A stretch of 64,000 bases of DNA. Source: Rhodanobacteraceae bacterium. Its GTDB lineage: Bacteria > Pseudomonadota > Gammaproteobacteria > Xanthomonadales > Xanthomonadaceae. A program made the position numbers and the translations under genes. The stretch is from contig JACKOX010000006.1 of NCBI GenBank assembly GCA_024233975.1, positions 1 to 64,000 of the forward strand, written 5' to 3'. The stretch's first letter is position 1. Each line of letters starts with the position of its first letter. This document shows, piece by piece, positions 57,044 through 64,000 of this stretch. Under the pieces are notes generated by a model, which saw only the letters and a list, made by a program, of their open reading frames with translations, did not search any database and had not been told where the DNA came from.

Positions 57044-58072
57044 ATGCAATCAGACGTCCCGCTACTGCCAGAGCTGACCATCGGTCCGCACCGCATCGCG
57101 CCCGGCCTGCTGCTGGCGCCGATGGCCGGCGTCACCGACAAGCCGTTCCGCATCCTCTGCAAGCGGCTCGGCGCGGGGCTTTGCGCGTCGGAGATGACCA
57201 GTTCCGATCCGTCGCTGTGGCGAACCCGCAAGTCGCTGCAGCGGATGGATCATGACGGCGAGCCGCCGCCGATCAGCGTGCAGATCGCCGGCTACGACCC
57301 GGCGATGATGGCCGAGGCCGCGCGCTTCAACGTCGACCATGGTGCGCAGATCATCGACATCAACATGGGCTGCCCGGCCAAGAAGGTGTGCAAGGTCGAT
57401 GCGGGCTCGGCCCTGATGCGCGACGAGCCGCTGGTGGCGCGCATCCTCAAGGCCGTGGTCGACGCCGTCGACGTGCCGGTGACGCTGAAGATCCGCACCG
57501 GCTGGGATCGCCATCACCGCAATGGCCCGCGCATCGCGCGCATCGCTGAAGACGCCGGCATCGCCGCCCTGGCCGTACACGGTCGCACCCGCGACATGCA
57601 CTACACCGGCGAGGCCGAATACGACACCATCACCGCGATCAAGGCGGCACTGACGATTCCGGTGATCGCCAACGGTGATATCGACAGCGGCCCCAAGGCG
57701 CGTTTCGTGCTGGAGCGTACCGGTGTCGATGCACTGATGTTCGGCCGCGCCGCGCAAGGGCGGCCATGGATCTTCCGCGAAGTCGCGCATTACCTCGAAA
57801 CCGGCGAGGAGCTGCCACCGCCCTCGCCCGCCGAGGTGCGCGACATCCTGCTCGGCCACCTCGACGATCTTTACGACTTCTACGGCGAGTTCATGGGCCT
57901 GCGCATCGCACGCAAGCATCTGGGCTGGTATGCCAAGGATCGCCCGGAAAACGCCACATTTCGAACCGTGGTCAATCGCGCCGAAAGCGCCGACCAGCAG
58001 CGACAACTGACCCGCGACTACTTCGATGCGCTGGCGGCCGGCATCGATCCGAATCTGTCTGCCGCAGCCTGA
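57044..58072 (+). CDS. dusB: tRNA-dihydrouridine synthase DusB
   Basis: A 342-residue FMN enzyme that reduces uridine to dihydrouridine in tRNA. The N-terminal LLLAPMAGVTDKPFR binds FMN. QIAGYDP and INMGCPAKKVCKVDAGSAL carry the catalytic Cys, and HGRTRDMHYTG and ANGDIDSGPKA complete the TIM barrel. The length fits DusB. In many gammaproteobacteria fis follows; here no fis is found and the convergent hydrolase gene overlaps the last 55 bases of dusB. Confidence 0.94.
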   Translation: MQSDVPLLPELTIGPHRIAPGLLLAPMAGVTDKPFRILCKRLGAGLCASEMTSSDPSLWRTRKSLQRMDHDGEPPPISVQIAGYDPAMMAEAARFNVDHGAQIIDINMGCPAKKVCKVDAGSALMRDEPLVARILKAVVDAVDVPVTLKIRTGWDRHHRNGPRIARIAEDAGIAALAVHGRTRDMHYTGEAEYDTITAIKAALTIPVIANGDIDSGPKARFVLERTGVDALMFGRAAQGRPWIFREVAHYLETGEELPPPSPAEVRDILLGHLDDLYDFYGEFMGLRIARKHLGWYAKDRPENATFRTVVNRAESADQQRQLTRDYFDALAAGIDPNLSAAA

Positions 58073-59100
58073 CCGGGCAGACCAACACCATCGTCATCGG
58101 GCGGTTGCCAGATGCGATGCCAGATGTCGCCCAGATTCTGGGAACGCCCCAATGTAGAGGGCACGCGTTGCACCGGAACCAGCGGCCGCCACTGCTTGCC
58201 ATCGTTTTGCGCGACCAGGAAGCGGAACACGTAGTCCGGCTCGCTGCCCATGCGCAGATCACTGAGCAACAGGCCGTCGTCAGTCATCTCGGCGCGCACG
58301 AAATGATGGTTGAACCAAAGCAGCCGCGCCACGCGCGGAAACGCGGCAACATCACCCAGCAGAGCACGCTCATCGTGATGCTCGCGAAAGCGGATTGGCC
58401 CGCTGTCGGCCACCAGCGAATGCTCGCCTTCCAGATAACCATCCGGCGTCAACACCACCACGCGCCAGAGCAGCGTGTTCAGCGGCGCTGGCACGGAAAA
58501 TCGTGGCGCTGTCGCCAACTGCGTGCCTTCCAGGGTTGACGCCAACGCCTGCTCGACCCGCTGCTTGGCCAGCATCGACCAGCCGAGATAACCCACGCCG
58601 AGCAGCAGGCCGCTGACCAGCACCCGCTGCGCCGCCATGTCGCGACGAAGGAACCAGGCACTGACGGCTGCCAAGATCCAGGGCAGCGAGAACAGTGGAT
58701 CGATGATGAACAGCGATGACCACATCGCCGGTGGCTGCATCAGTGGCCACCACAGCTGCGTGCCATACACGGTGAAGGCATCCAGCAACGGATGCGCCAG
58801 CAGCGTGACCAGGATCGCCCACCACCAGCGCCGCGGCGCGTCGGCCACGCGACCACCGCGGCGACGGAACCACCACCACAACCCCAGCGCGATGAATGGC
58901 AGCACCAGCAGCGAATGCGTCGACCCGCGATGCCAGGTCATGCGCAGCACCGGATCGTCGAGCAGCATCAGCGGAAACACATCCAGATCGGGCAGCGTGT
59001 TCAGTGCGGCGCCAGCGAGCAGCGCCGCCCGCCGATGCTTCGCCGGTGCGATGGCCGCACAGATCGTCGCGCCGTAAAACAGGTGGGTGATCGAGTCCAT
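58018..59100 (-). CDS. Membrane-bound metal-dependent hydrolase (YdjM/DUF457 family)
   Basis: A 360-residue membrane protein. It begins with MDSITHLFYGATICAAIAP and carries the family's Asp/His motifs, LPDLDVFPLM and HRGSTHSLL, followed by TLLAHPLLDAFTVYGT. These place metal ligands at membrane edges. Four to five hydrophobic helices occupy the first 200 residues, and the C-terminal half is soluble. Relatives include LexA-regulated YdjM of unknown substrate. The TACAAT at 59106-59111 lies five bases before the ATG. Its 3' end overlaps dusB by 55 bases on the other strand. Confidence 0.87.
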   Translation of the reverse strand: MDSITHLFYGATICAAIAPAKHRRAALLAGAALNTLPDLDVFPLMLLDDPVLRMTWHRGSTHSLLVLPFIALGLWWWFRRRGGRVADAPRRWWWAILVTLLAHPLLDAFTVYGTQLWWPLMQPPAMWSSLFIIDPLFSLPWILAAVSAWFLRRDMAAQRVLVSGLLLGVGYLGWSMLAKQRVEQALASTLEGTQLATAPRFSVPAPLNTLLWRVVVLTPDGYLEGEHSLVADSGPIRFREHHDERALLGDVAAFPRVARLLWFNHHFVRAEMTDDGLLLSDLRMGSEPDYVFRFLVAQNDGKQWRPLVPVQRVPSTLGRSQNLGDIWHRIWQPPDDDGVGLPGQAAADRFGSMPAASASK

Positions 59101-59105
59101 GCGGC

Positions 59106-59111
59106 ATTGTA
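59106..59111 (-). promoter_or_regulatory. -10 element of a probable leaderless hydrolase transcript
   Basis: On the minus strand TACAAT, five of six matches to the sigma70 -10, ends five bases before the ATG at 59100. No Shine-Dalgarno sequence intervenes. This is the best of the leaderless-type starts noted here. Confidence 0.45.
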
Positions 59112-59180
59112 GGGGGCAAGCCGCTGAAGCCGTCGCGCCGTCGCGATAGGCTTGCGGCAAACGCGAACGAGGAGAAGCAT

Positions 59181-60296
59181 TTGACCAGCAACCACCTTCG
59201 CGCCCGCCTGCTTCGGGCTGCCGCACTGTCGCTGCTGCTGTTGACGTCGCTGGGCTGGAGCCAGGACCGGGCGGAGTCGGCGACGCAAGCCGAACGGCCT
59301 CTCATCGTCGCGGTGAAGACGGCGCCGCCCTTCGTGATCGCCACCGACGACGGCTACGATGGCCTGGCCGTGGCGCTGTGGGAAGACATCGCCCGGGAGA
59401 ACGGCTGGAACTATCAGTACCAGCAGATGGGCCTGGCGGAGCTACTGGATGCCGTTGCCGAAGGTCGAGCCGATGTCGGCCTGGGCGCATTGACGGTCAC
59501 CGCCGAACGCGAGCAGCGACTCGACTTCAGTCATCCGCTGACCAGCTCCGGCACCGGCATCGCCGTCCGCGCCGATGACCGCGGCAGCTGGGGTTCGGCC
59601 ATTCGTGCGCTGATCTCGCCGGGCTTCCTCAAGGTCGTGGCGGCGCTCGGTGGCTTGCTGCTGTTGATCGGTTTCCTGATCTGGCTGGCGGAACGCCGGC
59701 GCAATCCCGAACAGTTCGGCGGTGGGGCAGGAAGCGGCATCGGCAATGGTTTCTGGTTCGCCGCAGTAACCATGACCACCGTCGGCTACGGCGACAAGGC
59801 GCCGATCACGCCGGCCGGCCGTTTCCTGGCACTGCTGTGGATGTTCGCGGCACTGATCATCGTGTCCAGCTTCACCGCCGCCATCACCTCGGCCCTGACG
59901 GTGCAGCACCTAAGCGCGCGCATCGAAAATACCGACGACCTCGTGGGCAAGCGTGTCGGCAGCCTGCGCGACAGCACCAGCGCCGCCTGGCTGTCGAACG
60001 AGGGATTCTCGGCGCGCCTGTTCGATGACCTCGATCCGGCGCTGGACCAGCTGGAGAAAGGCGAACTGGATGCCGTGCTGTACGACGCACCACTGCTGAA
60101 CTACCGCATCAGCGAATCGCATCGTGACCGTCTGCGGCTGTTGCCGATCACCGTCGAGCGGCAGGACTACGCACTCGCCCTGCCGAACAACAGTCCCTTG
60201 CGCGAAGCGCTGAACACGGCGCTGCTGCGACGCATCGCCGCGCCGGACTGGGATGACTTCCTTCGCCGCGAGATCGGCGACGCAACCGCACACTGA
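59181..60296 (+). CDS. Prokaryotic ionotropic glutamate receptor (GluR0-like channel)
   Basis: A 371-residue ligand-gated channel subunit. After a signal sequence, lobe 1 of a solute-binding domain (41-130, VAVKTAPPFVIATDDGYDG) is followed by a transmembrane helix (149-170), a re-entrant pore loop with T-V-G-Y-G-D (200-205) and a second helix (213-235). The binding domain then resumes from about 250 (DDLVGKRVGSLRDS, LDAVLYDAPLLNY). TVGYGD is a potassium-selective filter. The layout is that of GluR0, which forms tetramers opened by amino acids. It starts with TTG at 59181, supported by a strong GAGGAG site; no ATG fits the signal peptide better. Confidence 0.9.
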   Translation: MTSNHLRARLLRAAALSLLLLTSLGWSQDRAESATQAERPLIVAVKTAPPFVIATDDGYDGLAVALWEDIARENGWNYQYQQMGLAELLDAVAEGRADVGLGALTVTAEREQRLDFSHPLTSSGTGIAVRADDRGSWGSAIRALISPGFLKVVAALGGLLLLIGFLIWLAERRRNPEQFGGGAGSGIGNGFWFAAVTMTTVGYGDKAPITPAGRFLALLWMFAALIIVSSFTAAITSALTVQHLSARIENTDDLVGKRVGSLRDSTSAAWLSNEGFSARLFDDLDPALDQLEKGELDAVLYDAPLLNYRISESHRDRLRLLPITVERQDYALALPNNSPLREALNTALLRRIAAPDWDDFLRREIGDATAH

Positions 60297-60309
60297 CGTT
60301 CACAAACGA

Positions 60310-60341
60310 CGACGGCGCCCGGATGACTCCGGACGCCGTCG
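60310..60341. terminator. Hairpin between convergent channel and DUF937 genes
   Basis: CGACGGCGCCCGG and CCGGACGCCGTCG form a thirteen-base stem with one mismatch and a six-base loop. It lies in the 81-base gap between two convergent genes and could terminate both. No clear T tract is seen on either side. Confidence 0.55.
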
Positions 60342-60377
60342 CGTCAATCCGTTACTGGCGGAACCGTTGCCGAAAAA

Positions 60378-60977
60378 TCAGCGACGACCAAACAGCGAAC
60401 CGAGCATGCTGACGTTCTGCGCGATGTCGGCGAAGTCCACGTCACCATCGCCATCACGATCCAGCACCGCATTCATCAGGCCACCGGCGCCGCTGTGTTC
60501 TTCGATGCGGCGCTTCTCGCCACCAAGCAGCCCGGAAAGGTCCGACGGACCCATGTTCTGCTGGCGACTGCGGTTGGCAAGCACCGACATGATTACCGGC
60601 GCCAGCATCGCCATCAGCTTCGCTGCGGTGGCGCCATCAAGACCGGACATCTGGCTGACGCCCTGCTCGGCGCGTTGCTGGCGTCCGCCGAAGATGTGGC
60701 CGAGGATCTTCATGCCGTCACCAAGACCACCGCCGCCGAGAACGCTGGACAGCACATCGGTCGGCTGCGAACTGCCGTGATCCTTGTGCAGTGCGTTGAA
60801 CAGCGATTGCGCCCCCTGCGGCTCCGCGGCATTGCGTCCCAACGCACCGACCAGCAGCGGTAGCGCCGTCTCGATGGCGTTCTGCGCGAGATCCGGCGAG
60901 GTCCCCAGTTCACTCGCGGTGCGTTTGACCACGCGGTCGTCGATGGCGTCACGCACCATGTCCAGCAAAGAACTCAT
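60378..60977 (-). CDS. DUF937 protein with EF-hand-like loop
   Basis: A 199-residue protein of the DUF937 (YidB-like) family: SLLDMVRDAIDDRVVKRTAS, then TALPLLVGALGRNA, a glycine-rich stretch near 80-99, and a helix MLAPVIMSVLANRSR. At residues 173-184, D-R-D-G-D-G-D-V-D-F-A-D fits a calcium-binding loop (D-x-D-x-D-G family), which is an addition to the usual DUF937 core. The start at 60977 has an AAGGAG site; the longer frame upstream has none. Function unknown; calcium binding is inferred from the loop. Confidence 0.85.
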   Translation of the reverse strand: MSSLLDMVRDAIDDRVVKRTASELGTSPDLAQNAIETALPLLVGALGRNAAEPQGAQSLFNALHKDHGSSQPTDVLSSVLGGGGLGDGMKILGHIFGGRQQRAEQGVSQMSGLDGATAAKLMAMLAPVIMSVLANRSRQQNMGPSDLSGLLGGEKRRIEEHSGAGGLMNAVLDRDGDGDVDFADIAQNVSMLGSLFGRR

Positions 60978-61144
60978 TCCGCTTCTCCTTGATAGGCCGG
61001 CATCAGTGACCGGGGAGGCACAGCGTAGCACCCGGATGACTGGCTGCGGCACCAGTCATCGCGGTGCCCAACTTGATCACCGAAGCCTCGCGGGCTAGCG
61101 TGGAACGCATCGTCAAGCTGCAAACCATCGCCAAGGGAGTCGCC

Positions 61145-61990
61145 ATGTCGATCCAACGCCTCGTTCGTCTCCTAGGAGCCGCCACGCTGGTCATCACCGC
61201 CACATCGGCCACTGCGGGCAGCGTGAGCATCCGGCAGGGCGATGTCGCCCGCTGGAGCGGCATGGAGGCAAGCAAATGCGGCTACCTCGGCCGCCTCTAT
61301 CCGGCCGTCGATGGCGTCTGCTACTACCCGACTGACATGAAAGCGCGGACGGGCCGCTACGACGCCGCGCTCTATGACGCGGCCGGGAATCAGCATATCG
61401 GCCACATCGACGTGACCAGGCGCGAATGCGGCAAGTTCGACGTGAAGATCGAGAACGAAGCGCTGGTAAATCCACAGGGCGCTGATCTGGATCGTCACCT
61501 GCGCGAATACCGGCAGGTCAAGCGCGCGATCAATCCCAAGCGCACCGAGCCACGCTTCACGCTGCCTCTGGGGCAGCCCGCCAGCAGCGGCATCGGTGGT
61601 GACAACGACTTCTGCTTCGAGCGCCGCTTCAATGAGCTGCCGTATACCAGCACGCACACCGGCCGCGATTATCCGGTCGCCACCGGTACCACGCTGTCCG
61701 CTGTCGCCGACGGCAAGGTGGTTCTGGCCGCGGATCATTTCATGACCGGCAATGCGATCTACATCGACCATGGCGATGGACTGGTCAGCGAGTATTTCCA
61801 TCTCTCGGAGATGGACGTGAAGGAAGGCGACGAGGTGAAGAAGGGCCAGGCGATCGGCAAGTCCGGCGCCACCGGTCGCGTTTCCGGTCCGCACCTGCAT
61901 CTGGGCGTTCGCTGGATCAACCAGCGCATCAATCCCGACCTGCTGCTGGCCGCACCCGGCGAACTGCCGGACATTGGCACTTCGCAATAA
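61145..61990 (+). CDS. Secreted M23 family metallopeptidase
   Basis: A 281-residue exported protein with a signal peptide (about 1-25, ending ATAG). The N-terminal 140 residues are unassigned with several cysteines. The C-terminal LytM/M23 domain has zinc ligands H171 and D175 (HTGRD), the YIDHGDGLVSEYFHL strand-turn and H250-L-H252 (PHLHLG). It should cleave peptidoglycan cross-links or act as a non-catalytic activator; the ligands look intact. A GGGAG site precedes the ATG at 61145, chosen over an ATG 81 bases upstream. Confidence 0.9.
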   Translation: MSIQRLVRLLGAATLVITATSATAGSVSIRQGDVARWSGMEASKCGYLGRLYPAVDGVCYYPTDMKARTGRYDAALYDAAGNQHIGHIDVTRRECGKFDVKIENEALVNPQGADLDRHLREYRQVKRAINPKRTEPRFTLPLGQPASSGIGGDNDFCFERRFNELPYTSTHTGRDYPVATGTTLSAVADGKVVLAADHFMTGNAIYIDHGDGLVSEYFHLSEMDVKEGDEVKKGQAIGKSGATGRVSGPHLHLGVRWINQRINPDLLLAAPGELPDIGTSQ

Positions 61991-62028
61991 CCCGGAACAG
62001 AAAGGCGGGCACCCGTCGCGGAAAGCCC

Positions 62029-62868
62029 TCAGGCGGCGGCCGCCAGCCGGCCTGGCGTCGGCGCCGGTCGCTGGCGCGCGGGCAGTCGCGACAGGCATTC
62101 GATGCCCGCGCCGGCATGCAGCAGCTCCAGGCTGCCATCCGGACGTTCGGCGAGTGCGGTCAGGCTTTCCACCCAGTCGCCGTCGTTGGCGTAGATCAGG
62201 CCATCAACCAGTCGCAGCTCGGCGCGGTGGATATGGCCGCAGATGATGCCGTCAAGGCCACGTCGCCGTACCGCATCGATGCCGGCATCCGCGAAGCGGG
62301 CGATGTAGCGTTCCGCGGCGCCACTCTGCCGTTTCACGAAGTCGGCCAACGACCAGTAACGCATGCCCAGCCGCGCGCGCAGCTGGTTGGCCATGCGATT
62401 GCCGGCAAGGATGCGATCGTAGAGGCGGTCACCCAGCCACTCCTGCCAGCCACCCATGCGCGTCACCGCGTCGAATTCGTCGCCATGCGTCACCAGCAGT
62501 CGACGACCATCGGCGGTTTCGTGGATGACACGACGACGGATCTGCATCTGCGGCAGGCCAAGACCAACGAAGCGGCGGATCGGACGGTCATGGTTGCCGG
62601 GGATATAGGTCAGCTCCACGCCACCACGCGCCAGTTCATGCAGGCACTCAACCAGGCGACTGGCGCCGGAATCCCACACTGCGCGACGGCTGGACATCCA
62701 CCACAGGTCGACAATGTCGCCGACCAGGAACAGCTGCCGGTGCGGAATCCGCGCCAGCATGTCGGCCAGCTCGCTGGCGTGGCAATGACCCGAGCCCAGA
62801 TGCACGTCGCTGATGAACAGCGAGCGGCAACCGCGCTCCACGCCTTCGATGCGCGCAACCGCGCTCAT
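62029..62868 (-). CDS. LpxH-like UDP-2,3-diacylglucosamine diphosphatase / metallophosphoesterase
   Basis: A 279-residue calcineurin-like phosphoesterase. Metal-binding motifs in order: DVHLG (21-25), GDIVDLW (50-56), GNHD (91-94), THGDEFD and GHIHRAEL. The presence of the DLW variant and YDRILAGNRMAN resembles a family close to LpxH, which hydrolyses UDP-2,3-diacylglucosamine in lipid A synthesis. Because the true LpxH is usually in another location, this may be a paralogue acting on a related lipid or UDP-sugar. It overlaps the downstream end of the GNAT acyltransferase by four bases. Confidence 0.8.
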   Translation of the reverse strand: MSAVARIEGVERGCRSLFISDVHLGSGHCHASELADMLARIPHRQLFLVGDIVDLWWMSSRRAVWDSGASRLVECLHELARGGVELTYIPGNHDRPIRRFVGLGLPQMQIRRRVIHETADGRRLLVTHGDEFDAVTRMGGWQEWLGDRLYDRILAGNRMANQLRARLGMRYWSLADFVKRQSGAAERYIARFADAGIDAVRRRGLDGIICGHIHRAELRLVDGLIYANDGDWVESLTALAERPDGSLELLHAGAGIECLSRLPARQRPAPTPGRLAAAA

Positions 62869-64000
62869 GCCACTGCTCCCGGCAGCGCATCATTCGCCTC
62901 GGGCAGGTAGCGCCGGCGCTTGTTCGGCCGCATGCGCTCAAGATCCAGCAGGATCAGGCCATCGATGCTGTCGGCGAAGTCGGCATCCACACCAAAGGCG
63001 AGGAAACGTACGCCACCCGGTTCACACAGCTCGGTGTACTGCCTGTACAAGGTCGGAACGCGGGCGCCCAGCGCTTTCAGGTTGTCCTGCAGCAGGCGGA
63101 AGGACTCGCCGGCATCCAGCTCACCAAACCCCGGAGGTGCGGCATGGAAACGGAATGGGCTGCGGGCTTCGACGCCGAAGCCATCCTCATCGCCAAAGTA
63201 GCGGCTGTAGTAAGCCACCAGCTGCTCGCGCGCTGCCAGCGGCAGCGCGGCGCTGATTGACACCGGTCCGAACAGATAGCGCAGCTCCGGATGCTTCGCC
63301 AGATAGGCGCCGATGCCATACCAGAGATAGTCGAGACTGCGCGAACCCCAGTACTTCGGCGCGACAAAGCTGCGGCCCAGCTCCATGCCCTGCGCCAGCA
63401 GGCCCTGCAGCGCCGGCGTGAAGTGGAACAGACTGGCACTGTACAGGCCCTCGTATCCGCGCTCGGCAAGGATCGGCGCGCACCGCGCCACGCGATAGGC
63501 ACCGGCGATCTCCAGCGCGCGCTGGTCCCACAGCACGATGTGGTCATACCAAGCATCAAAGCGATCGAGATCAAGGCGCTTGCCACTGCCCTCGCCCACC
63601 GCACGAAAACTGACTTCGCGCAGGCGACCGATCTCCTGCAGCAGCGCAGAGTCGTGGCGCAGGCGACCGCAGAGGATGCGCTTGCCGTCAGCGGTCTCGC
63701 CGATCAGCTCCAGCGTCGACAAGTCCGCCAACAGTGCAGCGCGATCACGCGCATGCGCAATCGGCGTCACCGCACCAGCCCTGGCTTCACTGCGTCGCCC
63801 AATTGCCGCCAGCGCCCGGCGCACGCGCTGCATCACAGCGCGATCGGTATCGGGCGTGTCGTCGAGTCGCTGCGGCAGGCCGACGCGCAGGTTCAGGCGC
63901 GCCCCACGACGAACAAACATCTCGCGCGCCAGCAACGCCGTCGCCAGCGGCTTGTAGATCGCCGACGCACCATAGAACAACGCGCTGTTGCGACCTTCGA
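62865..64000 (-). CDS. GNAT-type lysophospholipid/ornithine acyltransferase-like protein (5' partial)
   Basis: The visible 378 residues run to the window edge, so the N-terminus lies outside. The upstream frame still reads FEGRNSALFYGASAIYKPLA, which is the end of a PlsC-like acyltransferase domain. The C-terminal 250 residues form a hemolysin/OlsB-type GNAT domain: REVSFRAVGEGSGKRLDLD, DHIVLWDQRALEIAGAYRV, YWGSRSLDYLWYGIG and FGPVSISAALP. The fusion of both acyltransferase types fits enzymes making amino-acid-linked or ornithine lipids, or modifying lysophospholipids. The ATGA overlap with the LpxH-like gene suggests a shared envelope-lipid role. Confidence 0.82.
   Translation of the reverse strand, partial: EGRNSALFYGASAIYKPLATALLAREMFVRRGARLNLRVGLPQRLDDTPDTDRAVMQRVRRALAAIGRRSEARAGAVTPIAHARDRAALLADLSTLELIGETADGKRILCGRLRHDSALLQEIGRLREVSFRAVGEGSGKRLDLDRFDAWYDHIVLWDQRALEIAGAYRVARCAPILAERGYEGLYSASLFHFTPALQGLLAQGMELGRSFVAPKYWGSRSLDYLWYGIGAYLAKHPELRYLFGPVSISAALPLAAREQLVAYYSRYFGDEDGFGVEARSPFRFHAAPPGFGELDAGESFRLLQDNLKALGARVPTLYRQYTELCEPGGVRFLAFGVDADFADSIDGLILLDLERMRPNKRRRYLPEANDALPGAVA

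Overview
The window is about 64 kb of GC-rich bacterial chromosome with dense, short-spaced genes. Gene content and order point to a gammaproteobacterium of the Xanthomonadales/Lysobacterales type, perhaps near Rhodanobacteraceae. The pointers are: a suf operon led by an Rrf2 regulator whose protein begins MLRVSRLTDYA; the order purM / DUF2066 / CDP-alcohol transferase / PerM-like permease / hda; the order yihA / cytochrome c4 / dsbA; the amgK-murU peptidoglycan-recycling pair; secreted proteins ending in an FxDGFE tail; and a dispersed intergenic repeat of a kind familiar from this order. These are recognitions from memory; no search was run.

Layout. 1-5 kb: the 3' part of a GGDEF-EAL protein, a META lipoprotein/GlsB stress pair, an M20 dipeptidase, a ComEA-like HhH protein and HutD. 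5.1 kb: an oxygen-binding di-iron (ODP) protein preceded by a near-perfect Anr/FNR-type box. 5.9-13.2 kb: one ten-gene leftward suf operon (sufR-sufB-sufC-sufD-cupin-sufS-coiled-coil membrane protein-sufU-GNAT-Rieske) with a recognisable sigma70 promoter. 13.4-15.5 kb: amgK, a small lipoprotein, murU. 15.8-19.7 kb: a secreted beta-helix protein and an ECF sigma/Ser-Thr kinase pair. 19.9-24.3 kb: a run of frameshifted genes (Cys-rich secreted protein, a membrane-protein fragment, lamin-tail-domain fragments, hda). 24.3-33.9 kb: permease, CDP-alcohol transferase, DUF2066, purM, YceI, a broken pirin, PAP2 phosphatase, glycosyltransferase, purN, DUF3108 and a small acidic protein. 34-38 kb: PEP carboxylase followed 3 bp later by a solute-binding-domain/c-type-haem fusion. 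38.2-42.3 kb: DUF2339 and DUF3999. 42.4-46.2 kb: the dispersed repeat, then a second frameshift-rich tract (DUF1801, MidA-type methyltransferase, 3' end of cca). 47-54 kb: NAD-epimerase, soluble lytic transglycosylase, TauE/SafE, a second Ser/Thr kinase with repeats, and an exo/endonuclease-phosphatase. 54-64 kb: dsbA, cytochrome c4, yihA, a YegP-like protein, dusB, a YdjM-like membrane hydrolase, a GluR0-like ligand-gated channel, a DUF937 protein with an EF-hand-like loop, an M23 peptidase, an LpxH-like phosphoesterase and a partial GNAT acyltransferase.

How they work together. The suf operon builds Fe-S clusters (SufBCD scaffold/ATPase, SufS desulfurase, SufU-like carrier) and carries accessory genes. 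AmgK and MurU recycle MurNAc/GlcNAc to UDP-sugars. PurM and PurN are IMP-pathway steps. DsbA and cytochrome c4 act in the periplasm. No tRNA, rRNA, CRISPR array, insertion sequence or prophage was seen. Genes inside 20.4-24.3 kb and 42.7-46.2 kb contain clustered indels that hit even conserved genes (hda, cca), so either those tracts are decaying or the assembly there is poor.
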